The notes under the pieces were generated by a model, which had not been told where the DNA came from, searched no databases, and worked only from the letters and a program-made list of their open reading frames with translations. From positions 119,933,123 to 119,997,122 of the forward strand of contig JAIOJX010000004.1 of the NCBI GenBank assembly GCA_022376925.1: a stretch of DNA of 64,000 nucleotides, given 5' to 3'. Origin of the DNA: Tragulus kanchil (lineage: Eukaryota; Chordata; Mammalia; Artiodactyla; Tragulidae). Position 1 is the first letter of the stretch, and each line of letters opens with the position of its first letter. The position numbers were made by a program, and so were the translations under genes. Shown here piece by piece: positions 10,866 to 22,602 of this stretch.

Positions 10866-11579
10866 ACAAAAAAAAATGTTGTTTTCATCATAGGAGATTG
10901 GAATGCAAAGATAGGAAGTCAACAGATACCGGGAATAACAGGCAAGTTTGACCTTGCAGTACAAAATGAAGCAGGGCAAAGGCTAACAGAGTTTCTCAAG
11001 AGAACACACAGGTCATAGCAAACATCCACTTTCACCAACACAAAAGTTAACACTACACATGGGCATTACTAGATGGTCAATACCAAAATCAGATTGATTA
11101 TATTCTTTGTAGCCAAAAATGGAGAAGCTCTATACAGTTAGCAGAAACAAGACCTGGAGCTGACTGTGGCTCAGATTATGATCTTCTTATTGCGTAATTG
11201 AGGCTTAAATGGAAAAAAGTAGAGAAAACCTCTAGGCCCTTCAGATCTGATCTAAATCAAATCATACCTAAGTCAAATCATATAATCATATGATTATACA
11301 GTGGAAGTGATAAATAGATTCAATGGATTAGATCTGATAGAGTGCCTAAAGAACTATGGATGAAGGTTTGTAACACTGTACAGGAGGCAGTGACCAAAAT
11401 CCCAAAGAAAAAGAAATGGAAGAAGCCAAAATCACTGTCTGAGGAAGCCTTGCAAATAGCTGAGAAAAGAAGAGAAACAAAAGGCAAAGGAGAAAGGGAA
11501 AGATGTACCCAACTGAATATAGAGTTCCAAAGAACAACAAGGAGAGATGAGAATGCCTTCTTAAGTGAACAATGAAATT
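10866..11579 (+). pseudogene. BovB ORF2 endonuclease region, dead
   Basis: Plus-strand translation shows the BovB endonuclease phrase GDWNAKIGSQ near 10890, then GQRLTEFLKRTH and, downstream, PKELWMKVCNTVQEAVTKI. In-frame stops interrupt it (for example after KRTHRS). An open stretch at 11342-11575 is a piece of this remnant, not a gene. It joins upstream to 10130-10232 across the solo LTR. Confidence 0.85.
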
Positions 11580-11642
11580 CTATTCTAATTTGTTTAAAAT
11601 CAGATCTTTTGCCTCCCAGAGGATGCTTACTCACAAGGGGAA

Positions 11643-11971
11643 TTTTTCAGACACTGTAATGCCATCTGTTGACCTTTTCTCAAGGCCATAGACCATTATT
11701 TAGGGGTTAAGATGTATGTTTAGGAGCTAATTGTATTCCTGGAGTTTTTCCTGGATAAACTGGACAACAGTTTATGATCATCTCATCCTGGATCTGAATG
11801 TTTTATAACCCTACAGACCAAGAAGGTATTCTTCTGAATACCTGGAAACTGAAGCAGTAAATACAACGTTAGGCTGCTGGGGCCAAAACCCTTATTGAGA
11901 ATTAAAATAGAAATTAGAAAAAGAACTGAGGGTCTGAGTTCTACACTGACTACTTAACAACTTCTACCTCA
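11643..11971 (-). mobile_element. Solo LTR, partial D5 second copy
   Basis: Repeats 10533-10861 of the solo LTR. It is part of D5, not a second insertion. Confidence 0.85.
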
Positions 11972-11975
11972 ACAC

Positions 11976-12689
11976 ACAAAAAAAAATGTTGTTTTCATCA
12001 TAGGAGATTGGAATGCAAAGATAGGAAGTCAACAGATACCGGGAATAACAGGCAAGTTTGACCTTGCAGTACAAAATGAAGCAGGGCAAAGGCTAACAGA
12101 GTTTCTCAAGAGAACACACAGGTCATAGCAAACATCCACTTTCACCAACACAAAAGTTAACACTACACATGGGCATTACTAGATGGTCAATACCAAAATC
12201 AGATTGATTATATTCTTTGTAGCCAAAAATGGAGAAGCTCTATACAGTTAGCAGAAACAAGACCTGGAGCTGACTGTGGCTCAGATTATGATCTTCTTAT
12301 TGCGTAATTGAGGCTTAAATGGAAAAAAGTAGAGAAAACCTCTAGGCCCTTCAGATCTGATCTAAATCAAATCATACCTAAGTCAAATCATATAATCATA
12401 TGATTATACAGTGGAAGTGATAAATAGATTCAATGGATTAGATCTGATAGAGTGCCTAAAGAACTATGGATGAAGGTTTGTAACACTGTACAGGAGGCAG
12501 TGACCAAAATCCCAAAGAAAAAGAAATGGAAGAAGCCAAAATCACTGTCTGAGGAAGCCTTGCAAATAGCTGAGAAAAGAAGAGAAACAAAAGGCAAAGG
12601 AGAAAGGGAAAGATGTACCCAACTGAATATAGAGTTCCAAAGAACAACAAGGAGAGATGAGAATGCCTTCTTAAGTGAACAATGAAATT
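11976..12689 (+). pseudogene. BovB endonuclease region, D5 second copy
   Basis: Duplicate of 10866-11579 with the same disabling changes. Confidence 0.85.
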
Positions 12690-14621
12690 CTATTCTAATT
12701 TGTTTAAAATCAGATCTTTTGCCTCCCATGCCAGAGTTCATGTTCTCCACACATTCCCTTCCTTCCCCCCTCTCCCCCAGAGATGTCTAATTAATCTCAC
12801 GAGGAGAAGGGTGCTAAAGGCATTTGAAGTTACAGAGGAATAGACTGAGTAAATATTTCAGAGCTGACATGAATAAATCTACAGTCCTTCCTGGCTTCTT
12901 AGTACAAAGTATGGTCTGTGCAGATTCTAAAAGCAGTGATTCTGATAGAGCTATAAATCATAATAATAAGTGATTAATTTTTACACCCTGGAAGTATGTT
13001 TGAATCTTTTTGTAGATTGAGAATTCAATATGTAGAGAAATTACATGAAGAGTAAGATTTAGGGATGAGTGGACAAGCCAAATATTTTTAAGAGGAAATG
13101 AAAAAAAAATGGTGAGACACAGAAGCATAAAATATCACTTGGCATTGCTCTTAGATGGTAATGGAAGTTCTATACATGCAGAGCTTTGGCAGGTACTGAA
13201 ACATTGTCTTACTTAAACTGATTGTAGGTAAAAAGCAATGAAATCATTCATACCCTGAAGTCCATTCTGTAACTTACCGGAGCAAAAGTTTAATGTTTAT
13301 AAAAGTGGAAAAGGAAGCTATATATAATATAGGAGTGTATACTTTTCATAAAAACTTCCTTTCTTTATAACAGAAAGCATAGCTATCCTTTTCATTAAAT
13401 CACTGTAATAGCTTTTAGTAAAAATTGAAATGACATATAACCACATCCCAGTGATCTATAATACAGATTTTCCTATAATGTTTGATTCAAGAAGTTGAAA
13501 TGCACTATTCAGATCGATATGGATTATACAGTGGAAGTGATAAATAGATTCAATGGATTAGATCTGATAGAGTGCCTAAAGAACTATGGATGAAGGTTCA
13601 TAACTTTCTACAGGAGGCAGTGACCAAAACCATCCCAAAGAAAAGAAATGCAAGAAGCCAAAATCACTGTCTGAGGAAGCCTTGCAAATAGCTGAGAAAA
13701 GAAGAGAAACAAAAGGCAAAGGAGAAAGGGAAAGATGTACCCAACTGAATATAGAGTTCCAAAGAACAACAAGGAGAGATGAGAATGCCTTCTTAAGTGA
13801 ACAATGAAATTCTATTCTAATTTGTTTAAAATCAGATCTTTTGCCTCCCATGCCAGAGTTCATGTTCTCCAAAATTCCTTCCTTCCCCTCTCCCCAGAGA
13901 TGTCTAATTAATCTCACGAGGAGAAGGGTGCTAAAGGCATTTGAAGTTACAGAGGAATAGACTGAGTAAATATTTCAGAGCTGACATGAATAAATCTACA
14001 GTCCTTCCTGGCTTCTTAGTACAAAGTATGGTCTGTGCAGATTCTAAAAGCAGTGATTCTGATAGAGCTATAAATCATAATAATAAGTGATTAATTTTTA
14101 CACCCTGGAAGTATGTTTGAATCTTTTTGTAGATTGAGAATTCAATATGTAGAGAAATTACATGAAGAGTAAGATTTAGGGATGAGTGGACAAGCCAAAT
14201 ATTTTTAAGAGGAAATGAAAAAAAAATGGTGAGACACAGAAGCATAAAATATCACTTGGCATTGCTCTTAGATGGTAATGGAAGTTCTATACATGCAGAG
14301 CTTTGGCAGGTACTGAAACATTGTCTTACTTAAACTGATTGTAGGTAACAAGCAATGAAATCATTCATACCCTGAAGTCCATTCTGTAACTTACCGGAGC
14401 AAAAGTTTAATGTTTATAAAAGTGGAAAAGGAAGCTATATATAATATAGGAGTGTATACTTTTCATAAAAACTTCCTTTCTTTATAACAGAAAGCATAGC
14501 TATCCTTTTCATTAAATCACTGTAATAGCTTTTAGTAAAAATTGAAATGACATATAACCACATCCCAGTGATCTATAATACAGATTTATAAGACACAGTA
14601 TAATGTTTGATTCAAGAAGTT
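12402..14621. repeat. Tandem direct duplication D6, offset about 1120
   Basis: Copy 1 is 12402-13496 and copy 2 is 13522-14621, with about 24 unexplained bases between (13497-13521). The end of copy 1 lacks an 11-base stretch present in copy 2 before tataatgtttgattc. Copy 2 has homopolymer differences near 13865-13885 and a cluster of substitutions at about 13597-13660. With D5 this makes a third copy of the end of the BovB endonuclease region. Confidence 0.93.
13522..13808 (+). mobile_element. BovB endonuclease end, third copy
   Basis: Matches 12402-12689 except for a diverged patch at 13597-13660 (for example ggttcataactttc, accatcccaaag, aaatgcaag), which looks closer to the general BovB sequence than its partners do. 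Confidence 0.8.
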
Positions 14622-16619
14622 CTTGTCTTCTTTTTAAAAAGTATTGATAGTCAGCATATTATTCAGATTTCTTAGTTTTTACCTAACCTCCTTTTTCTGT
14701 TCCAAGATCCCAACCAGAATGCCACACTGCACTTGGTCGTCATACCACCTTGGGATTCTCTTTTTGCCTTTGTTATTGCTGAGCATAAAATCCTTCTCTG
14801 TTGCTTAAATTATTCTCAAATGTTCTTAACTGGAATAAGGAAGATAAACATAGACAAAATGTGTGAAGATGAGGGTGACAAGAATGAAATTACTTATATT
14901 TTATATTTGTATTACATCTGCCTCACTAATTCCGTGCCTTGGCTTTCACTTCCTGGTATTTTGAATATGAATTGGATTTACAAATCAATTTTAGTTTAGA
15001 GATGCATTACCATCTTGAAACATAAGAGATCACATGTGAGGAGACTGTATATATGAGCCAGAAAGTCCCAAATAAGAACCTTTCTATCTGTGTCATAGAA
15101 ATGCAGCTTAACAATGTTCAAGCCTTTCACTGAATCTGCCAATTACATTTTAACCTCTGGGTTTATTTAAAAGTATCACAGGAAAACAGATAGCTCTTGC
15201 CAACATGCCTAACAAGACAGAACTAATACAGGACATATTAACAGCACTTAAAAAACATCATAATTTTGACACAGTGTTCAAAGCAAAGACTTGCTAAAGA
15301 AACCATAGAATTAAATGGGGAAATATTTTAATAGAGTTCATTACTTTGGGTACATCTAGAACCAATCTAGAACTGCTTGGAATATATATAGATATATGCA
15401 TAATACATGTACATATCTATAAGTATTCAATGCATACATAATTTTCTAAGGGTCTGGTTCAGGTACTGAAACATTGTCTTACTTAAACTGATTGTAGGTA
15501 AAAAGCAATGAAATCATTCATACCCTGAAGTCCATTCTGTAACTTACCGGAGCAAAAGTTTAATGTTTATAAAAGTGGAAAAGGAAGCTATATATAATAT
15601 AGGAGTGTATACTTTTCATAAAAACTTCCTTTCTTTATAACAGAAAGCATAGCTATCCTTTTCATTAAATCACTGTAATAGCTTTTAGTAAAAATTGAAA
15701 TGACATATAACCACATCCCAGTGATCTATAATACAGATTTATAAGACACAGTATAATGTTTGATTCAAGAAGTTCTTGTCTTCTTTTTAAAAAGTATTGA
15801 TAGTCAGCATATTATTCAGATTTCTTAGTTTTTACCTAACCTCCTTTTTCTGTTCCAAGATCCCAACCAGAATGCCACACTGCACTTGGTCGTCATACCA
15901 CCTTGGGATTCTCTTTTTGCCTTTGTTATTGCTGAGCATAAAATCCTTCTCTGTTGCTTAAATTATTCTCAAATGTTCTTAACTGGAATAAGGAAGATAA
16001 ACATAGACAAAATGTGTGAAGATGAGGGTGACAAGAATGAAATTACTTATATTTTATATTTGTATTACATCTGCCTCACTAATTCCGTGCCTTGGCTTTC
16101 ACTTCCTGGTATTTTGAATATGAATTGGATTTACAAATCAATTTTAGTTTAGAGATGCATTACCATCTTGAAACATAAGAGATCACATGTGAGGAGACTG
16201 TATATATGAGCCAGAAAGTCCCAAATAAGAACCTTTCTATCTGTGTCATAGAAATGCAGCTTAACAATGTTCAAGCCTTTCACTGAATCTGCCAATTACA
16301 TTTTAACCTCTGGGTTTATTTAAAAGTATCACAGGAAAACAGATAGCTCTTGCCAACATGCCTAACAAGACAGAACTAATACAGGACATATTAACAGCAC
16401 TTAAAAAACATCATAATTTTGACACAGTGTTCAAAGCAAAGACTTGCTAAAGAAACCATAGAATTAAATGGGGAAATATTTTAATAGAGTTCATTACTTT
16501 GGGTACATCTAGAACCAATCTAGAACTGCTTGGAATATATATAGATATATGCATAATACATGTACATATCTATAAGTATTCAATGCATACTATATATGTA
16601 TGATTTTCTAAGGGTCTGA
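14307..16619. repeat. Tandem direct duplication D7, offset 1153
   Basis: Copy 1 is 14307-15457 and copy 2 is 15460-16619. Near its end copy 1 reads gcatacataattttctaag where copy 2 reads gcatactatatatgtatgat, so copy 1 loses several bases right before the junction. D7 overlaps D6. No gene; the repeated 88-residue open frame has no recognisable domain. Confidence 0.95.
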
Positions 16620-16756
16620 CAAAGAGAACACGAAGATGAATTAGACAAGATCTGTATCTTTAGAGGACCTTATAATGTAGTAGGGGCTCTACTCATGTAG
16701 ATACCAATAATGTACAAGGCAGTGTTGTGAAAGGAAATTCTGAGTGTGAACATAAT

Positions 16757-16966
16757 ATGAAAATGGACATTCCCAGTACTCTATAAATAGGGAATTAGGT
16801 GCTCTGAATAAGAAGACCAGTGGTAAACTCTATTCGGGCCCACTGATCTTTGAGATCAGAAATGAAAATGGACATTCCCAGTACTCTAAATAGGGGATTA
16901 GGTGCTCTGAATAAGAAGACCAGTGGTAAACTCTATTCGGGCCCACTGATCTTTGAGATCAGAAGA
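16757..16966. repeat. 105-bp tandem repeat, two units
   Basis: The units start at about 16757 and 16862 (tgaaaatggacattcccagt in both). They differ by a few bases (tctataaatagggaa versus tctaaataggggat), so this is an older, probably genuine duplication, unlike the 1.1-kb ones. Each unit ends with a perfect 7-base hairpin, ctgatctttgagatcag. Confidence 0.9.
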
Positions 16967-17899
16967 GCAAAGCAGGATAGAACATCCAAAAGATAGCCTA
17001 CAAATAAGGGGCATGCTGAAGTTGCAGTATATTGCTTATGAGGAATGAATCGTGCTTCTTTCATAGTTATCAGACCAATAGATATCTACTAAATATCTTT
17101 AATGAATAAAAATACTTTTAGCTTTATAATGCAAATGGTAAAAAAAACAAAAACAACTGGTCACTATGTATGAGCAAAGATATATTTCTTGGTCTCTTAG
17201 TTAGAAATATTCCTCATTTAGTAATATTTAACTTTGTACTAGAGTCAAATAGTTAGTGAGTAATAAATGCTTAACTTTGTTGGAACATAGTTTAGAGATG
17301 CATTACCATCTTGAAACATAAGAGATCACATGTGAGGAGACTGTATATATGAGCCAGAAAGTCCCAAATAAGAACCTTTCTATCTGTGTCATAGAAATGC
17401 AGCTTAACAATGTTCAAGCCTTTCACTGAATCTGCCAATTACATTTTAACCTCTGGGTTTATTTAAAAGTATCACAGGAAAACAGATAGCTCTTGCCAAC
17501 ATGCCTAACAAGACAGAACTAATACAGGACATATTAACAGCACTTAAAAAACATCATAATTTTGACACAGTGTTCAAAGCAAAGACTTGCTAAAGAAACC
17601 ATAGAATTAAATGGGGAAATATTTTAATAGAGTTCATTACTTTGGGTACATCTAGAACCAATCTAGAACTGCTTGGAATATATATAGATATATGCATAAT
17701 ACATGTACATATCTATAAGTATTCAATGCATACTATATATGTATGATTTTCTAAGGGTCTGACAAAGAGAACACGAAGATGAATTAGACAAGATCTGTAT
17801 CTTTAGAGGACCTTATAATGTAGTAGGGGCTCTACTCATGTAGATACCAATAATGTACAAGGCAGTGTTGTGAAAGGAAATTCTGAGTGTGAACATAAT

Positions 17900-18109
17900 A
17901 TGAAAATGGACATTCCCAGTACTCTATAAATAGGGAATTAGGTGCTCTGAATAAGAAGACCAGTGGTAAACTCTATTCGGGCCCACTGATCTTTGAGATC
18001 AGAAATGAAAATGGACATTCCCAGTACTCTAAATAGGGGATTAGGTGCTCTGAATAAGAAGACCAGTGGTAAACTCTATTCGGGCCCACTGATCTTTGAG
18101 ATCAGAAGA
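17900..18109. repeat. 105-bp tandem repeat, D8 second copy
   Basis: The same two-unit repeat as 16757-16966, carried along inside D8 with the same internal differences. Confidence 0.9.
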
Positions 18110-18404
18110 GCAAAGCAGGATAGAACATCCAAAAGATAGCCTACAAATAAGGGGCATGCTGAAGTTGCAGTATATTGCTTATGAGGAATGAATCGTGCTT
18201 CTTTCATAGTTATCAGACCAATAGATATCTACTAAATATCTTTAATGAATAAAAATACTTTTAGCTTTATAATGCAAATGGTAAAAAAAACAAAAACAAC
18301 TGGTCACTATGTATGAGCAAAGATATATTTCTTGGTCTCTTAGTTAGAAATATTCCTCATTTTTAGTAATATTTAACTTTGTACTAGAGTCAAATAGTTA
18401 GTGA

Positions 18405-18750
18405 ATGGCTCCCACTCCATGTTGAAAGTCTGCTTAATTTCTCTGTTATTATATTAATAGTTGATGAAGAAAAGATTGACTATGAAGAGTAAGCCATAGT
18501 GGTAGTCTCTATGCATTGACAGTGAAATATAGGAATTTAGTGTCTTTGAACTTCGAGTTAAATATATGTGTCCATTTCCTGAAAACAAAAAAAATTGGCA
18601 AACTCCAAGAAGCAATGGACAATGGTAAAAACAAAACAAAACAAAACAAAAAACCACTATATACCATAACCCAGGGTAACAGCAGAACCAGTGAGTGTGT
18701 AGAATTGCACCAGACAAGCATCCTCTTACTGGGGAAAGCACTTATACTAA
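18405..18750. other. Non-coding DNA with (AAAAC)n
   Basis: No gene. An (AAAAC)-type run lies at about 18627-18653. Confidence 0.6.
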
Positions 18751-19282
18751 CCCACTGGTTTACTTTCTTTACAGCTCATTTTATCTCTCCAGGAAGAGGA
18801 AATGGAATGAGGATGAAAATTAAAGAACATTTGTAGCCAATCTGGATTGGTTTTTTTTCTTGTGTAGTCATGGCTAACATTGTTGCAGGTTTATTTAAAA
18901 TAGTTTCTTTTGTAAATGTAAAACCATAGAATTGAAGACACCATTCCATTTCATGTTGACAACCAGAGCTTATCTGTTTTATTCTAAAGTTCTCACAAGC
19001 ATAGATTCTACATAAAAAATGCAGAGAAATGAAAGTGCTGAGAAATAAATATAAGAGGTCTATGTAGCTTATTCAGAAAAACACTGAGTTTAGTATGACA
19101 TCGACTGTGTTGAGCTAAGGTATACCATTAAATAGACTAAATTCTTTCTACAGTTCATTACATCTTTCTATAAGATACTCCAGTACTGTTTTATGAAGCT
19201 TGTGTGGCCTTTTAAGTTTCCAGAATGATGTTAATAACCACTGACAACAAAAAATTGTCACTTGTCATCTGGTTCTATAGAA

Positions 19283-19690
19283 TGAGGTTACTAGCCACTG
19301 CAGTCTCTGACCTTCAACATTCCCTGAAAGGAGTTCAGGGCAGAGATCAGGAATAAGGCACTCTGTGCTCTGGGAAAAACTGGCAGAACACACCTTCAGA
19401 TAGATATTTTCAGATTTTATGAGCCCGATTCCTTGCATTTTCTCATTTCTAGAAAAGCACTGAAGTCATTAATGGAGACATCTTCTCCTTGTGACTAGCA
19501 TGCCTCTGCCAAAATGTGAGCTTGACTGCATGTAACCCCCTTCACCAAAATCAGATATATATTGACCTCCCACTTTGGAAAAGTTCCTTTGAGCTATCTG
19601 AAAAGCTGTCTCCCAAGCTATAATCCTCATTTGCCCCAAATAAAGCTCAACTCATACCTCTCACATTGTGCTTATCTTTTTAAACTAACA
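19283..19690 (+). mobile_element. Solo ERV1-type LTR (ruminant)
   Basis: Starts tgaggttactagccactgca. It contains ggagttcagggcagagatca and gggaaaaactggcagaacac, a TATA-like tatatat at about 19555, then ctatctgaaaagctgtctcc, ccccaaataaagctcaactc (AATAAA at 19639) and cattgtgctt shortly after. The order U3-TATA-R-polyA-U5 is that of gammaretrovirus-like ruminant LTRs. The boundaries are approximate and I could not find a convincing target duplication. Confidence 0.72.
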
Positions 19691-20362
19691 CCATAACTAC
19701 TGGTATAATAATAGAGATAAGCTATGATGACAGTTGTCATTGATACAAGGGAGAGGAAGAGGAGTAAGAAAGCAGGAAAGAAAAGACTGAACAGGGGGGA
19801 AAACAGTACTTAACAGTGAACTCACTATATCCCACTGGTTTACTTTCTTTACAGCTCATTTTATCTCTCCAGGAAGAGGAAATGGAATGAGGATGAAAAT
19901 TAAAGAACATTTGTAGCCAATCTGGATTGGTTTTTTTTCTTGTGTAGTCATGGCTAACATTGTTGCAGGTTTATTTAAAATAGTTTCTTTTGTAAATGTA
20001 AAACCATAGAATTGAAGACACCATTCCATTTCATGTTGACAACCAGAGCTTATCTGTTTTATTCTAAAGTTCTCACAAGCATAGATTCTACATAAAAAAT
20101 GCAGAGAAATGAAAGTGCTGAGAAATAAATATAAGAGGTCTATGTAGCTTATTCAGAAAAACACTGAGTTTAGTATGACATCGACTGTGTTGAGCTAAGG
20201 TATACCATTAAATAGACTAAATTCTTTCTACAGTTCATTACATCTTTCTATAAGATACTCCAGTACTGTTTTATGAAGCTTGTGTGGCCTTTTAAGTTTC
20301 CAGAATGATGTTAATAACCACTGACAACAAAAAATTGTCACTTGTCATCTGGTTCTATAGAA

Positions 20363-20770
20363 TGAGGTTACTAGCCACTGCAGTCTCTGACCTTCAACAT
20401 TCCCTGAAAGGAGTTCAGGGCAGAGATCAGGAATAAGGCACTCTGTGCTCTGGGAAAAACTGGCAGAACACACCTTCAGATAGATATTTTCAGATTTTAT
20501 GAGCCCGATTCCTTGCATTTTCTCATTTCTAGAAAAGCACTGAAGTCATTAATGGAGACATCTTCTCCTTGTGACTAGCATGCCTCTGCCAAAATGTGAG
20601 CTTGACTGCATGTAACCCCCTTCACCAAAATCAGATATATATTGACCTCCCACTTTGGAAAAGTTCCTTTGAGCTATCTGAAAAGCTGTCTCCCAAGCTA
20701 TAATCCTCATTTGCCCCAAATAAAGCTCAACTCATACCTCTCACATTGTGCTTATCTTTTTAAACTAACA
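20363..20770 (+). mobile_element. ERV1-type LTR, D9 second copy
   Basis: Exact duplicate of 19283-19690. The two copies should not be mistaken for the 5' and 3' LTRs of one provirus: the flanking DNA is duplicated too and nothing viral lies between them. Confidence 0.75.
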
Positions 20771-20913
20771 CCATAACTACTGGTATAATAATAGAGATAA
20801 GCTATGATGACAGTTGTCATTGATACAAGGGAGAGGAAGAGGAGTAAGAAAGCAGGAAAGAAAAGACTGAACAGGGGGGAAAACAGTACTTAACAGTGAA
20901 CTCACTATATCCC

Positions 20914-22602
20914 AGTGACTCAGGTACCAGTTTATAGCACCAGTGGCCTATAAACCAAATACTGCTCATTTCGGTGCTTAAACTAAACTCTCACAAGTCA
21001 TAGCTACACATTAGACTTTCATAAAAAGGAAAAACATGCTTCTCCCTGGGAAATACTTGCAACAAGTCCTTCTGATTCAGAATATCACTCGAGTGTGAGC
21101 TCATGCAAACAATAAGAACAGCACCAATAACCCAACACATAAAGTAGAGAAATGAGATGGATAGACACTTGCTATGCTTGTGATTTTTAGCTTAATTTTT
21201 CATTCTATTGACATATTTAATTGAATATCAGAGATTTGCCAGATATGTTACTTGGTACTATGTGAAGGTGACCTTGATGAGTTTCTTATTCTTGAGGAGT
21301 ATCAGATCACTTTGTTAGAGATAGAAATGGAAAACTTGCAACATAAAATACAAAGACATTAGCAAACCCCTGAGAGACGTCAGGGAAGGGTTTAATGGAG
21401 GAAGACCCTAAAAAGATTTGTCAAGTAATGACATGGTCAGTAATAGGAAAGTGGGTAGATGAGAAGTGAATTCCAGGTAAAAAGGGTAGCATAATGAAAC
21501 ACACTGGTTATAGTGAATGTGGTAGTGGTTAGTTGTGTTAGATTTTTCACTCTTCCATTCTCCTTCTCTGTCTCTGGACAGCTATATATAAGAAGTAAAG
21601 TCTGGTCATGGGAAGAAAGCACATATTGCATCTAAGTCTTCCTTTTCATTTATGACAGGATCATGAGGTATATCCATCTGAAGGGGTGAACTGTAGAAAA
21701 GTAATATTTGACACAGGATCTTGTGGTATAGGCATGAGAAGGGCTGAACTGTCGAAAAGTAATATCTGAGACTATTCAGAAACCAGTAAAGAAGCCATCT
21801 GGGTCATAATTGTGCCACAAACTTTAAAGCAGTAAAACTACTTCAACCTGACAATACATAATAAAATTGCACACACTTAGTGGTATTTTTCCAAAGCAAA
21901 ATTCTGATCCTGGATATATATATTTTAAAATTTTCTCTGTATACCCATTATACAATTAAGAAATGATTTAATATAACATGGCTTTTAAAAAATTGTTATT
22001 AAAAAGTCTGTGTAACCGGTATTAGAATTCTGAAATATGTGTGGATAGTCCTTCCTAAAAAAGTGGCTTTATGATTCACAAAGAAAACATCTAGATGATT
22101 TTGCAAATAATAATATTCCTATATAGGCATACATTGCATATTAATAATGTAAGCTTCATCTCTCTCTGGATACTTTGCTGGCTCATGTAACTTCATGGTT
22201 CCTTAAAGCTGTGATTAATTACTTCTACCTCCTCCTTCACTTTCAAATATAATTATCTTAAATAGCACTTATTTCTGGTTGTTGTATGCTGTGTTGGAGG
22301 ATAATGGAAATGCAAGTAGGCTCAAATTTCTATATGAGTTTTTAGGAGACAAAAGGAACTTTTAAAATGTGATTTTGTTATTTTTTTGAGGTCAGAACTT
22401 TTGATTTTCCATCCTGAGGTACGCTGCTTCAATTTTGTTCTGAGCAATAAAATATAATCTTCAGTATCATTTTCCTTGCACTTCTCCTCTATTCCTTCAA
22501 CTTTTGCAAACAATAAAATCACTTGTTTTGTGTAAATTTGGAATTATATGATGCAAATCCTGTGATATATAGCTCCTCACATATTATGGGAGGGTTTTCT
22601 TC
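20914..22602. other. Unduplicated non-coding DNA
   Basis: AT-rich. Two related phrases occur at about 21660 and 21717 (aggatc, then ggtata, then gaactgt, then gaaaagtaatat), a diverged local repeat of about 57 bp. No gene or named transposon recognised. Confidence 0.5.

Larger units (their letters stand above)
5888..11579 (-). mobile_element. BovB (RTE) LINE, 5'-inverted and nested; ORF2 remnant
   Basis: From 5888 to about 9050 the minus strand carries the 3' end and reverse-transcriptase half of BovB. From about 9052 to 11579 the endonuclease half lies on the plus strand. The two halves abut near the same element position: the plus part ends at aagtgaacaatg, and the minus part starts just after that point (RC gttgaatgggaaatactag). 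This is the structure expected of twin priming. Frames are broken by many stops and frameshifts, so the element is dead. It is interrupted by a SINE (6562-6918) and a solo LTR (10233-10861), and swollen by duplications D3-D5. Confidence 0.85.
10533..12728. repeat. Tandem direct duplication D5, offset 1110
   Basis: Copy 1 is 10533-11618 and copy 2 is 11643-12728. The unit spans the distal part of the solo LTR, the BovB endonuclease region and flanking DNA. Between the copies are 24 bases (11619-11642) matching neither end. Confidence 0.95.
16145..18404. repeat. Tandem direct duplication D8, offset about 1143
   Basis: Copy 1 is 16145-17259 and copy 2 is 17288-18404, with 28 extra bases between them (17260-17287). 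Copy 2 has two additional T's in cctcatttttag. It overlaps D7, so the stretch starting tagtttagagatgc occurs at 14993, 16145 and 17288. Confidence 0.95.
18751..20913. repeat. Tandem direct duplication D9, offset 1080, exact
   Basis: Copy 1 is 18751-19833 and copy 2 is 19831-20913, joined through a shared ccc. Line-by-line comparison shows no differences over about 1080 bases. It contains an ERV1-type LTR. This is the cleanest example of the series. Confidence 0.97.

Noticed and set aside
14733..14999. Paired 88-codon frames (14733 and 15886) as duplicated genes
   Set aside because: The frames are AT-rich and featureless, and the whole surrounding kilobase is duplicated, so identity says nothing about selection.
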